Both the position numbers and the translations under genes were made by a program. 11,087 bases of DNA from JBFMFR01 sp040752025 (GTDB taxonomy: Bacteria; Chloroflexota; Anaerolineae; Anaerolineales; UBA4823). The number at the start of each line of letters is the position of its first letter. The stretch's first letter is position 1. Below the pieces are notes generated by a model, which was not told where the DNA came from, did no database searches, and saw only the letters and a program-made list of their open reading frames with translations. Of the stretch, positions 1 through 5,871 are shown piece by piece. Location of the stretch: positions 1 through 11,087 of the forward strand of contig JBFMFR010000086.1 of the NCBI GenBank assembly GCA_040752025.1. Direction: 5' to 3'.

Positions 1-74
1 GCCAGTTGGGGTTTGGCCGCGGGCGACTCCGCGAGCGGAACAGGTTCGCGCCCGGGCACCGGGCCGTCGCGCAA

Positions 75-135
75 GAAGAATCCCGAAGGGATTCTTCGCC
101 TTCAGCAGGTGACTTGTTGCTCTTTGCCGCAAACC
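75..135. repeat. Interspersed repeat, copy A, with hairpin
   Basis: A perfect 10-bp inverted repeat (GAAGAATCCC at 75-84, GGGATTCTTC at 88-97, loop GAA) is followed by GCCTTCAG and then GGTGACTTGTTGCTCTT at 108-124 and GCCGC. The same order of elements recurs at 3535-3630. There the hairpin sequence differs but the stem is kept, and the 17-nt GGTGACTTGTTGCTCTT is identical. Read on the minus strand, the hairpin is followed by TTCTTCTTG, so it may act as a weak terminator. The remaining bases 1-74 show only GC-rich sequence with short palindromes and no gene. Confidence 0.6.
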
Positions 136-140
136 CATGC

Positions 141-169
141 TTGACGCTGCCCTGGTTGGGCGTTATAAT
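141..169 (+). promoter_or_regulatory. Sigma70-type promoter of the TA operon
   Basis: TTGACG (141-146) and a perfect TATAAT (164-169) are separated by 17 nt, which is close to the consensus for a housekeeping sigma factor. The expected transcription start is near 176, leaving an untranslated leader of only about 20 nt before the toxin. The -10 hexamer overlaps a possible operator. Confidence 0.8.
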
Positions 170-186
170 ATAGCATATAGGCTATA
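169..186. promoter_or_regulatory. Candidate operator (inverted repeat)
   Basis: TATAGC (169-174) and GCTATA (181-186) form a perfect inverted repeat with a 6-nt spacer. It starts at the last base of the -10 hexamer and covers the likely transcription start. A site here is well placed for autorepression by the HigA-like antitoxin encoded downstream, as is usual for type II TA operons. The binding itself is inferred. Confidence 0.55.
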
Positions 187-198
187 AAGGTGAATCAC

Positions 199-552
199 GT
201 GTGGGAGATCGTTTTCTACAAGACGCCAGGCGGAGCCTGTCCGGCAGCCGATTTTATCGCTGTTCCGGACGCAAAAACTCAGGCCAAGATTGCCCGTGCG
301 CTTGATTTGCTGGAGAAGTACGGCTTCAGCCTTGGGATGCCCCACGTCCGGGTGCTGCCGGATACCGGCGGCCTGCGGGAACTCCGCGTTCCGTTTGGCG
401 GGCAGGCTTACCGGCTACTATTCTTCGCCGACGGCAACACATTGGTCCTGGTGCACGGGTTCGTCAAAAAGGCCCAAAAATTGCCGGGCAAAGAGCTACA
501 AACGGCGGCAGCCCGGATGAAAGACTACCTGCAAAGGAGAAGCCTTCGATGA
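199..552 (+). CDS. higB: RelE/HigB-family toxin (phage Gp49-like)
   Basis: This encodes a protein of about 118 residues of the RelE/ParE superfamily, HigB/Gp49-like branch. These toxins are ribosome-dependent mRNA interferases that halt translation when the antitoxin is lost. Recognisable family features, in order, are the N-terminal strand WEIVFYKTP, a central LRELRV strand, YRLLFF, the signature strand LVLVHGFVKKAQKLP, and a C-terminal helix with Ala and Arg residues. The GTG at 199 is preferred because AAAGGTGA (186-193) lies at proper distance. A GTG at 190 would sit inside that ribosome-binding site, although it would add only three residues. The stop overlaps the antitoxin start (ATGA), so the two are probably translationally coupled. 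The toxin-first order is typical of higBA. Homologues include both active toxins and decayed copies; this one looks full length. Confidence 0.88.
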   Translation: MWEIVFYKTPGGACPAADFIAVPDAKTQAKIARALDLLEKYGFSLGMPHVRVLPDTGGLRELRVPFGGQAYRLLFFADGNTLVLVHGFVKKAQKLPGKELQTAAARMKDYLQRRSLR

Positions 553-824
553 AATGGCGCGACCTGAAAGCAGAACTACTGAAAAATCCGGACTTCAAAA
601 AGGAATACAACGCCTTGGAGCCTGAGTACCGCCTTCTAACGGCCATTATTGAACGGCGCGTTAGGATGGGAGTCACCCAGGCCGACCTGGCCGCCCGGTG
701 CGGCACCACCCAATCCGTCATTGCCCGCATGGAAAGCGGGCGGGCAAACCCGTCCGTCGCTTTTCTCAAGAAACTGGCAAACGCTCTGGATGCGGACTTG
801 GACATCAGCATCCGTCCGCGCTAG
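549..824 (+). CDS. higA: HigA-like XRE-family antitoxin
   Basis: This 91-residue protein has a C-terminal HTH_3/XRE domain (about residues 28-88). It includes GVTQADLAARCGTTQSVIARMESGRANPS, the typical turn and recognition helix, followed by the leucine-rich helix FLKKLANALD. The basic and acidic N-terminal arm (residues 1-27) probably contributes to toxin contact. It should neutralise the upstream toxin and, with it, repress the operon through the inverted repeat at 169-186. The ATG overlaps the toxin stop by four bases. AGGAGA at 535-540 gives a good ribosome-binding site 8 nt upstream. The TAG stop lies in a CTAG that also provides the stop of the convergent ATPase gene. The family assignment is firm; the partner pairing is inferred from adjacency. 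Confidence 0.9.
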   Translation: MKWRDLKAELLKNPDFKKEYNALEPEYRLLTAIIERRVRMGVTQADLAARCGTTQSVIARMESGRANPSVAFLKKLANALDADLDISIRPR

Positions 825-1840
825 ACCGCTCCAAACCACTCCCAGCCGCTTGCACCGCGCCTGGATTTGACGTTTAGCCGCTCTTTCGCCCGCCGGAGCG
901 TTCGCTCCGAAATCCCCGCCGCCCGGGCTTCTTTTTGCAGTTCCTTCGCCGCCACCGGCCCGCTGGCCAACGTCGCGGCCAGGAAGTCCACGGCTTCGTC
1001 CAGCGCCGCTTTGTCTTCTGTTGCGTCCTGGTCAACGCGGAGCAGGTCTCCGGCGTCAATGTCCACCACTCCGGTCCACGAAAACTGCCCCGCCCGTAGC
1101 CCAAACCCCAACGCCGCCCCGGTCTCACACAGCGAATTTTTGATCTGCACCACCGCCCGCTGCCCGTTGCCCGCCTCCCCGGCCAGCAGCACCGACCTGG
1201 CAGCCGCCGCGAAGTCAATGCTGCCCAACCCGCGATAGACCGCCCGTCCGGCCGGTGCCTTGCTCAGGTGGCGGATTATCAATACCCCGCACCCGCTCTC
1301 TTCTGCCAGTCGCGCAAGATACGCAAGCCGTGGTCTTACCGCATTCGCTCGATGCATGTCCACGTCGCTGCCCAAGTACGCCTGGATTGGGTCAAGAACC
1401 AGCAGGTCAGGCCGGTGCGCCAGTACCGCCGCCCGAAGCGGTTCCGGCTGCGCCAGAGTCACCGGGACCACCAAGCCGCCCTTCCCCTGCCCCTGCAGGA
1501 CAAAAAACTTGCTTAAATCCGCCCCCATTCCGTCCACCCGCACCCGCAATGTGTCTGCCACGCCATCTTCCGCTGTCGCGTACAAAATCGTCCGGCCCTC
1601 GGCGGTCAGTTGCGCGCAGATCGCCAGCGCCACCCAAGTTTTCCCGGCTCCTGGGTCACCTTCTAAAATCGTTAGTTTCCCCGCAGGCAAGTATGGCTCC
1701 CAGAGCCAGGAGACCGGTTCCGGGTCCACGTCAGCCAAGGCCGTCACCACCGGCATCGGCCCGGCCGCCCCGCGCCCCGGAATAATTTTGAGCATATGCT
1801 TGATTTCCCCGCTGGTTTGTGGTATGCTTTTGTCACGCAA
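821..1840 (-). CDS. RepA/KaiC-like P-loop ATPase (AAA_25)
   Basis: This 339-residue RecA-fold ATPase resembles the plasmid RepA helicase group (AAA_25). Visible motifs are Walker A GDPGAGKT (61-68), an acidic ATAEDG segment (88-93), Walker B LLVLD followed by PIQAYLG (146-157), RHLSK (190-194) and GLGSIDFAAAARS (204-216). Proteins of this type form hexamers and act in plasmid or prophage replication, or as DNA-dependent ATPases. The C-terminal 60 residues (ISERTLRRAKERLNV) look like a small winged-helix or HTH module. The chosen start is TTG at 1840, with AAGGAG about 11 nt upstream. An alternative ATG at 1795 would remove 15 residues and leave the ATPase core intact. A 9-bp hairpin lies just before the ribosome-binding site. 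No primase or Rep initiator is visible beside it, so a replication role is plausible but unproven. Confidence 0.85.
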   Translation of the reverse strand: MRDKSIPQTSGEIKHMLKIIPGRGAAGPMPVVTALADVDPEPVSWLWEPYLPAGKLTILEGDPGAGKTWVALAICAQLTAEGRTILYATAEDGVADTLRVRVDGMGADLSKFFVLQGQGKGGLVVPVTLAQPEPLRAAVLAHRPDLLVLDPIQAYLGSDVDMHRANAVRPRLAYLARLAEESGCGVLIIRHLSKAPAGRAVYRGLGSIDFAAAARSVLLAGEAGNGQRAVVQIKNSLCETGAALGFGLRAGQFSWTGVVDIDAGDLLRVDQDATEDKAALDEAVDFLAATLASGPVAAKELQKEARAAGISERTLRRAKERLNVKSRRGASGWEWFGAV

Positions 1841-1861
1841 GGTTATCTGCTCTCCTTTCTT

Positions 1862-1887
1862 GGCCCCCGGGGTGGCTACCGGGGGCC
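1862..1887 (-). promoter_or_regulatory. Perfect 9-bp hairpin in the ATPase leader
   Basis: GGCCCCCGG (1862-1870) and CCGGGGGCC (1879-1887) form a perfect inverted repeat with an 8-nt loop. On the minus strand it ends just before the AAGGAG ribosome-binding site of the ATPase gene and has no U-tract. It is therefore more likely an mRNA leader structure or operator than a terminator. Confidence 0.5.
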
Positions 1888-1898
1888 GCTTCGTTCAC

Positions 1899-1924
1899 AA
1901 AAGAAAAACCCCCGCTGGGGTTCT
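1899..1924 (-). terminator. Rho-independent terminator after HTH gene
   Basis: On the minus strand, AACCCC-AGCG-GGGGTT runs directly into TTTTTCTTTT, a standard intrinsic terminator. It sits about 100 nt downstream of the HTH gene and separates it from the ATPase gene. The opposite strand also has a T-rich tail (TTCTTCTTTATT), so it could work weakly in both directions. Confidence 0.75.
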
Positions 1925-2020
1925 TCTTTATTACTCTGCTTTCTCACGTCGAATTCCTTTTCGTTTCTGTAAAGTTTTTTTACTCACCCCCTTCCCGCCA
2001 GCCCGGGCGCGGATTGGCTG

Positions 2021-2212
2021 TTACTTTCTGCCGTTTCCGGTCGACCGGTACTCGTGCGCCGCCAGAAACTCTTTCAGCGATTCTTCGGTAATCCGTAGCC
2101 CCCTTTCGCTTAACCGGATTGCCTTCAGTCGACCGTTGGCCACAAGTTCGTAAGCGAAACCCCGGCGAATTTTCAAGATTCTTTGGATTTCCGGCACGGT
2201 GTAAAGTTTCAT
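2021..2212 (-). CDS. Small excisionase-type HTH protein
   Basis: This 63-residue protein matches the MerR-like/excisionase HTH_17 group. It has MKLYTVPEIQRILKIRR (the helix-turn-helix start), AYELVANGRLKAIRL (recognition helix followed by the wing) and ITEESLKEFLAA. Such proteins are either excisionases (DNA-bending recombination directionality factors) or small regulators of mobile elements. The ATG at 2212 is preferred because a strong purine-rich site, AAAGGGGGGG, lies about 9 nt upstream. A longer reading frame starts at 2266, but its extra 18 residues are translated from a palindrome (2246-2270) and look non-coding. The gene lies alone between two terminators. No integrase gene is seen in the window to pair with an excisionase role, so regulator is equally possible. 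Confidence 0.75.
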   Translation of the reverse strand: MKLYTVPEIQRILKIRRGFAYELVANGRLKAIRLSERGLRITEESLKEFLAAHEYRSTGNGRK

Positions 2213-2245
2213 TTGTCTTTGCCCCCCCTTTCTGTAAGGTTTTAA

Positions 2246-2270
2246 CCTGACGGCGAAATTCGCCATCAGG
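2246..2270. promoter_or_regulatory. 25-bp palindrome upstream of HTH gene
   Basis: CCTGACGGCGAA (2246-2257) and TTCGCCATCAGG (2259-2270) flank a single central base. The only mismatch becomes a U-G pair in minus-strand RNA. It lies about 35-60 nt upstream of the HTH gene start, so it could be the operator of that regulator or a leader hairpin. No U-tract follows. Confidence 0.55.
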
Positions 2271-2301
2271 TGCTCCAGGCTTTACTTCTCAACCAACCCC
2301 A

Positions 2302-2332
2302 CAAAAACAAAAACCCCGCCGTTTGGCGGGGT
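2302..2332 (-). terminator. Strong Rho-independent terminator
   Basis: On the minus strand CCCCGCC-AAAC-GGCGGGG is followed by TTTTTGTTTTTG. The 7-bp GC-only stem, 4-nt loop and long T-tract make this the clearest terminator in the window. It would end the candidate small RNA and any read-through from the small genes at 2459-2934. Confidence 0.88.
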
Positions 2333-2410
2333 GCAGGGTTCGGGTAGGATTCCGGACATTTTTTTGGGGTCCCGGAGCAGCCGTTTCCGGCCCGGTGGTA
2401 TCGTCTTATA
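2302..2410 (-). ncRNA. Candidate small RNA (promoter to terminator)
   Basis: A minus-strand promoter at 2446-2417 predicts a transcript starting near 2410. About 80 nt later it meets a strong intrinsic terminator (2332-2302). No open reading frame with a ribosome-binding site is seen between them. The transcript would contain GCCG-GAAA-CGGC, a stem capped by a GNRA-type tetraloop, and ends in the terminator stem. It may be an independent small RNA or antisense regulator. Alternatively it may be the attenuated leader of the downstream HTH gene. This is inferred from signals only. Confidence 0.45.
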
Positions 2411-2416
2411 TCACTA

Positions 2417-2446
2417 ATTCTACTGCAACTTTGCACACCACGTCAA
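2417..2446 (-). promoter_or_regulatory. Minus-strand sigma70-type promoter
   Basis: Read on the minus strand, TTGACG (2446-2441) and TAGAAT (2422-2417) are 18 nt apart. The region is AT-rich compared with its surroundings. It begins 13 nt after the stop of the 55-residue gene, so it serves what lies downstream: the candidate small RNA and, by read-through, the HTH gene. Confidence 0.6.
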
Positions 2447-2458
2447 GTACTACTTTTA

Positions 2459-2626
2459 CTACTCTTCCGGCCACTCCCAGCCGTTTTTCAGATAAATTTC
2501 CCGTGCTTGGTTGAAGAACCGCTCCCGCTCTTCCGGAGTCATCAACTTATAAAGTTCAAGCACATAATCATGGTCGGTGATCTTCCCCGCTTCCCGTAGT
2601 TCTGTTAGTTTTCGAGCCGTCATCAT
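2459..2626 (-). CDS. Small charged protein, unknown function
   Basis: This 55-residue protein is not recognised. It is largely helical and rich in Glu, Lys and Arg, with segments TARKLTELREAGKITDHDY, LYKLMTPEERERFFNQ and a C-terminal NGWEWPEE. There is no signal peptide, membrane segment or cysteine. The ATG at 2626 is chosen because AAAGGGGGTG lies 7 nt upstream; a second ATG follows immediately. A longer frame to 2665 lacks such a site. It follows the 90-residue gene by 35 nt, so the two probably form one transcript. Small acidic or charged helical proteins like this are common in mobile elements, but nothing here tells its job. Confidence 0.7.
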   Translation of the reverse strand: MMTARKLTELREAGKITDHDYVLELYKLMTPEERERFFNQAREIYLKNGWEWPEE

Positions 2627-2661
2627 CCTGTGCCACCCCCTTTCCAAACCGCAGTCAATTG

Positions 2662-2934
2662 TCAACGTAACCCCAACTCTGACTTTATCCAGCCCCGTAC
2701 CCAGGCCAGGTTGCGGGCATAACGCTCCGCGACAAAGGAATTGAGTGCCACCACCCGCCCCGTCCCGGCTCCTGACTCCTGGCTCTCGAACTCAAACAAC
2801 AATTCTTCAAGTACCTGCAAATTTTTGTGCATTTCAACTAACTCATCTGCTTTGTCGTGGTCTTCCGGGTCGTCGCTTCCCCACAGCTTGGCAATTCTGC
2901 GGTACAATTCGCGTTCGCTATCTACCATTGTCAT
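2662..2934 (-). CDS. Small acidic protein, unknown function
   Basis: This 90-residue protein of unknown family is acidic and probably helical. It begins MTMVDSERELYRRIAKLWG and continues with an Asp/Glu-rich stretch (SDDPEDHDKADELVEMHKNL) and a helix VLEELLFEFESQ. It ends with ERYARNLAWVRGWIKSELGLR. No membrane segment is seen. The ATG at 2934 has AAAGGGGGTG 8 nt upstream, almost the same leader as the downstream 55-residue gene. A second ATG lies two codons later. The frame is open back to 2994, but that extension is Gly/Lys/Ala-rich low-complexity sequence without a ribosome-binding site. It probably shares a transcript with the 55-residue gene; no clear promoter was found upstream. Confidence 0.7.
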   Translation of the reverse strand: MTMVDSERELYRRIAKLWGSDDPEDHDKADELVEMHKNLQVLEELLFEFESQESGAGTGRVVALNSFVAERYARNLAWVRGWIKSELGLR

Positions 2935-3127
2935 CCCGCTTGCACCCCCTTTCTTCCCGCCGCTTGCACCCCGCCTTGCGGCTTGCTTGATCACCGCGCC
3001 CCGGGCCCCCGCCGCCGGAAGTCAAGGGCGGGCTTTAGCCCGGCGGCGGGAAGGATACCGCAGGCCGCAGGCCAAGGATATGTTCACGCCGCGCACCCTT
3101 GACTGGAGACGGCGGGTCTGGGACAAT

Positions 3128-3182
3128 CAAAAAAGCAAGCGGCAGGTTCCCCCGCCGGTCTGCCGCAGGCAGTCCGGCTTGC
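3128..3182 (-). terminator. Probable Rho-independent terminator
   Basis: On the minus strand GCAAGC (3182-3177) pairs with GCTTGC (3140-3135) and is followed by TTTTTT. An inner GGCAG/CTGCC stem extends the structure. It would end transcripts coming from the TrbL-like gene. The loop is long, so it is less certain than the terminator at 2302-2332. Confidence 0.6.
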
Positions 3183-3189
3183 CCCCAAG

Positions 3190-3222
3190 CGGCACGGTGG
3201 CCGGGAACCGGTCACGGTGCCG
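3190..3222. repeat. Long hairpin with GAA loop
   Basis: The arms at 3190-3204 and 3208-3222 pair around a GAA loop. The stem has CCGG/CCGG next to the loop and CGGCAC/GTGCCG at the base, with one G-G mismatch and one G-T pair between. No T-tract follows on either strand, so it is not a terminator. Confidence 0.6.
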
Positions 3223-3331
3223 CGCCGCCCCCGTAGCCCAGTTCACTCCTTATCTTGTCTTGAGATTTGTCATCGGGGTACCGGTATGGCTCAAGCCTTG
3301 CGCCACAAGGACTCAAGGTGGTTTTCCACAG

Positions 3332-3450
3332 GCCCTTGCCGGTAACCCCGGGCTTGCCCAGTGTTAGTCACGTCTAAGTACCGGCAAGGGCGGTCTAAAA
3401 CTGGCTCTCAACCCTTGCCGCCCAAGGCTTTGCAGCTCTACCGGCAAGCT
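3332..3450. repeat. Alternating CCTTGCCGGTA inverted repeats
   Basis: GCCCTTGCCGGTA (3332-3344) and TACCGGCAAGGGC (3379-3391) are a perfect 13-bp inverted pair. ACCCTTGCCG (3411-3420) and TACCGGCAAGC (3440-3450) form a second, shorter pair. Four copies in alternating orientation within 120 bp suggest two successive hairpins or a protein-binding array. TTTTCCACA, one base from a DnaA box, lies just to the left. Confidence 0.6.
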
Positions 3451-3511
3451 CCGCACACCTGCCCGCTAGCCTTCGCCCGCACCCAGGCCAACCAGTTGTA
3501 AATGCGGCACC

Positions 3512-3676
3512 CGCCCCGCAACCCCGGCCAAGAAGAAGAACCCCTGCCGGGGTTCTTCGCCTTCAGTGGTTCCTGGTCCCCCAGGGGTCCGGGGGCGTTA
3601 GCCCCCGGGGTGACTTGTTGCTCTTGCCGCTAACCTTGCGCCTTCCACAACGCCCCACACGCCCCGCAACCCCGGC
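3512..3676. repeat. Repeat cassette copy B between 17-bp direct repeats
   Basis: CGCCCCGCAACCCCGGC occurs at 3512-3528 and again at 3660-3676. Between them lie a perfect 10-bp hairpin (GAAGAACCCC at 3535-3544, GGGGTTCTTC at 3549-3558) and GCCTTCAG. Next is a perfect 8-bp hairpin with loop GTTA (3589-3608), followed by GGTGACTTGTTGCTCTT (3609-3625). The hairpin and the last motif recur at 75-135. This could be a small non-autonomous repeat element. The first hairpin is followed on the minus strand by TTCTTCTTCTTGG and may also terminate transcription. Confidence 0.55.
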
Positions 3677-3735
3677 GGGGAATGTTGGACTATATCCCGC
3701 TCTTATTTCGCTGCTCCTGCGCCGCCCTGGCATCA

Positions 3736-5727
3736 CTATCCCCACTGCGGGCCGTTGACGCCCCCAGGTGCCCGGTAACCCTGCCGGTCTTTGATGTTCT
3801 GAAACTCCTTGACAAGGGCATCATGGGTCAGCTTTTGCTCGGCCCGTGCGACATCCTGCTGCCGGCGGGCGTGCTCCGCTTCCGCCGCCTGGTAATTGGC
3901 CAGGGCGTCCTGGTACGCTTGCGGTGCCGCATCCAACTCCGTCTTCAGATCGGCATGCGTGGTCCGAAACCAGTCGCATTCCGCTTTCGCGACTCCAAAG
4001 TCATCAGCATAGTCCGGCCCCCGGGATTCTTCCGGAATGTTCAGCACTTCCAGGTATTGCTGCTGGGCAGCCTGGAGCTTGGGTTCGATTTCCGCAAGCT
4101 GCTTCCGCACGTTCTCCAGATGCGCGGCCTTCGGGCCGTACATGGCCTTGACTTCCGTAAGCTTGGCCCTGGCTTCGTCGTAAATGGGCTTGTGGGCGTC
4201 CAGATTCGCCTTGGCGCCTACCAAAGACTGCTGGGCGGCGCCTACGTAGTGCCGGGCCCCGCTAGCTACACCCCCGTATCCGGGTTGAGAAAATTCCCGT
4301 AGTTTAGAAAGGCCGCTCTGGCTGAAGATGTCACGGCCAAAAGCAGTTTGTGAAGCCTGCTGGGCCGGATCGCCCCCACCTATAGACCGACCGGCCCCAC
4401 GGGCCCCAACTCCCGCACCCATAGCCACCCCTGCATTTGGATCACCTGTGGCGGCACCCATGGCCAAACCCCCGGCCATCGCTCCGCCAGCCGTCAGGCT
4501 GGCCCTTCCCAAGCCGCGAAACGCGGCTCCAGCCATCCCAGTGGCACCGGTAGCTCCTGCGGCACCGCCCGCAGCTCCAGCCATGCCCCCCGCGGCAGCA
4601 CCCCCTGCGGCTCCAGCCACACCCGCGGCGGCGGGCTTGATCATCTTGCCGAGTGCCAGCAGCCCAGCCACGCCAAACATGGCCATCGCCGCCCCCGGCG
4701 GCCCGGTGACGGTCTCCGCGCCGATGACGTTGCGCACCAAGCCGGTTAAGCCGGTCAAGGCTATAAGCGCGGCTAGCTTGATCCAAAATGCCTGAGTTGT
4801 TGCGTACCAACCCATGCGCGTGTCGGCCTCGGAAGCATGAATTATCAGCAGCAGAAAGGCCAGAACCGCCGCATGAGCCGCCTGAAGAAAGATGTTGGCG
4901 ATCAACTCTTTAAACCAGACGCCCAAGACATACCTTTTGGCGGGCGCGATGCTGATCACGGCCACCAAAGGTATCAGCCCGACCAGAAGGGCAATGTTGA
5001 TCTTGCGTATGATGTATTGCCAGTTTAAGACCCCGATACAAAAAGCAGCGATAAAGGCAACAATTGCGTCCCCAAAGGTGATGTTTTGATCAGCCAGGGT
5101 TATAAGCCCCAAAAACATAGGGGTTTCGCCCGGCTGAAAAAAAAGCGGCTGGTGGAAAAACGGCAGGGCGATGTGTTTAAACTGCATCACCAAGGCGTAG
5201 TTCACGTCGAAAACAAACCCTAGCAGCTGAGGGCCGAACTTCAGCACAATCATGGCCAAGAAAAAGCCCAGGACGTATTCGCGGAAACCCGCTTTGGACT
5301 GCGGGTTGGCCATGTTGTACAGAATACCTAGTGCCAGGAGCACCACGGCGACGACTAGCCAAATGGGCACGAATTCGGCCAGGCTGTCGTAAAGTGTCGC
5401 CACCGCCCCCATTTCATTTTCGGTAAACACGTGCCAGTAGGGCAGGTCGCGCTGCTGCGGCACACCGTCCACCAAAGGAGCCTGCGTATCGATCATGAAC
5501 ACCAGGGACACCGGATCCTGAAGCCCAAGGACATAGACCAGCCAGTTGGGCCCGGCGATGATCACGCTGGCGGCCAGCCGTTCGGGCCAGCTAGTGTTTT
5601 TCGTGTACTCTTGGCGGCGCTCGTCTAGGCTTTGTTGCGGCCTTTCCCCCGGAGCGCTGCCCGCTACTGGCCCCGCCCACGCGAAAAGCAAGCACAGGAG
5701 AAGCACAACAACCAGTATCTTGTGCAA
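3736..5727 (-). CDS. TrbL/VirB6-like conjugation membrane protein
   Basis: This 663-residue protein resembles the TrbL/VirB6 family, which forms the inner-membrane platform of type IV secretion systems. It starts with a signal-like segment (HKILVVVLLLCLLFAWAGPVAG, residues 2-23). Several membrane helices follow, around 52-70, 119-138, 150-171, 219-236, 244-262, 277-296 and 315-333. The central block RKINIALLVGLIPLVAVISIAPAKRY is typical of such proteins. An Ala/Gly-rich low-complexity segment (about 366-452) leads to a hydrophilic, mostly helical C-terminal domain (about 495-650) likely to form coiled coils. The TTG start at 5727 is chosen because AGAGGTGG lies 6 nt upstream and the signal-like segment begins right there. 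The frame stays open for 217 codons upstream, but that part is ParB-like or junk sequence. It follows the coupling protein in the same direction. Confidence 0.75.
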   Translation of the reverse strand: MHKILVVVLLLCLLFAWAGPVAGSAPGERPQQSLDERRQEYTKNTSWPERLAASVIIAGPNWLVYVLGLQDPVSLVFMIDTQAPLVDGVPQQRDLPYWHVFTENEMGAVATLYDSLAEFVPIWLVVAVVLLALGILYNMANPQSKAGFREYVLGFFLAMIVLKFGPQLLGFVFDVNYALVMQFKHIALPFFHQPLFFQPGETPMFLGLITLADQNITFGDAIVAFIAAFCIGVLNWQYIIRKINIALLVGLIPLVAVISIAPAKRYVLGVWFKELIANIFLQAAHAAVLAFLLLIIHASEADTRMGWYATTQAFWIKLAALIALTGLTGLVRNVIGAETVTGPPGAAMAMFGVAGLLALGKMIKPAAAGVAGAAGGAAAGGMAGAAGGAAGATGATGMAGAAFRGLGRASLTAGGAMAGGLAMGAATGDPNAGVAMGAGVGARGAGRSIGGGDPAQQASQTAFGRDIFSQSGLSKLREFSQPGYGGVASGARHYVGAAQQSLVGAKANLDAHKPIYDEARAKLTEVKAMYGPKAAHLENVRKQLAEIEPKLQAAQQQYLEVLNIPEESRGPDYADDFGVAKAECDWFRTTHADLKTELDAAPQAYQDALANYQAAEAEHARRQQDVARAEQKLTHDALVKEFQNIKDRQGYRAPGGVNGPQWG

Positions 5728-5871
5728 TTTGGTCCACCTCTTTCTCTTTAAAATTGACGGATGGCGCAGGGAACCACCAAGGTCGCACGGTACAAGGCAC
5801 AGTGATGGTTGTCCACAGGGGACTTCCGTAATATGCAATGTGCTCAAAAAAGCCGCTACGTAACGGGATGT

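Larger units (their letters stand above)
2935..3735. other. About 800-bp region without genes, rich in inverted repeats
   Basis: No reading frame here has both a ribosome-binding site and protein-like composition. It holds an 11-bp perfect inverted repeat (3008-3018 with 3040-3050), a terminator (3128-3182), a 14-bp hairpin (3190-3222) and a DnaA-box-like TTTTCCACA (3322-3330). It also holds several CCTTGCCGGTA motifs in alternating orientation (3332-3450) and a repeat cassette flanked by 17-bp direct repeats (3512-3676). It separates the transfer genes from the small-protein genes. Confidence 0.7.

Noticed and set aside
1871..1950. Short GTG frame (about 23 codons) with AAAAGGA upstream, overlapping the terminator at 1899-1924
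   Set aside because: Most codons come from the terminator hairpin and T-tract; too short to support without expression data.
1260..2153. 297-residue plus-strand frame
   Set aside because: Antisense to the ATPase gene and a terminator, rich in Ser/Arg/Pro, without a ribosome-binding site or any domain.
3130..3260. Short minus-strand GTG frame of about 40 codons after AAGGAG
   Set aside because: The GTG overlaps the purine site itself, and the frame runs through hairpins into the terminator T-tract; no protein-like character.
4328..4795. 155-residue Pro/Ala-rich plus-strand frame
   Set aside because: It is the complement of the Ala/Gly-rich linker of the TrbL-like gene; composition follows from GC-rich codons and no ribosome-binding site is seen.
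5809..5817. TTGTCCACA as a DnaA box
   Set aside because: One mismatch to consensus, isolated upstream of the TrbL-like start, with no repeats around it.
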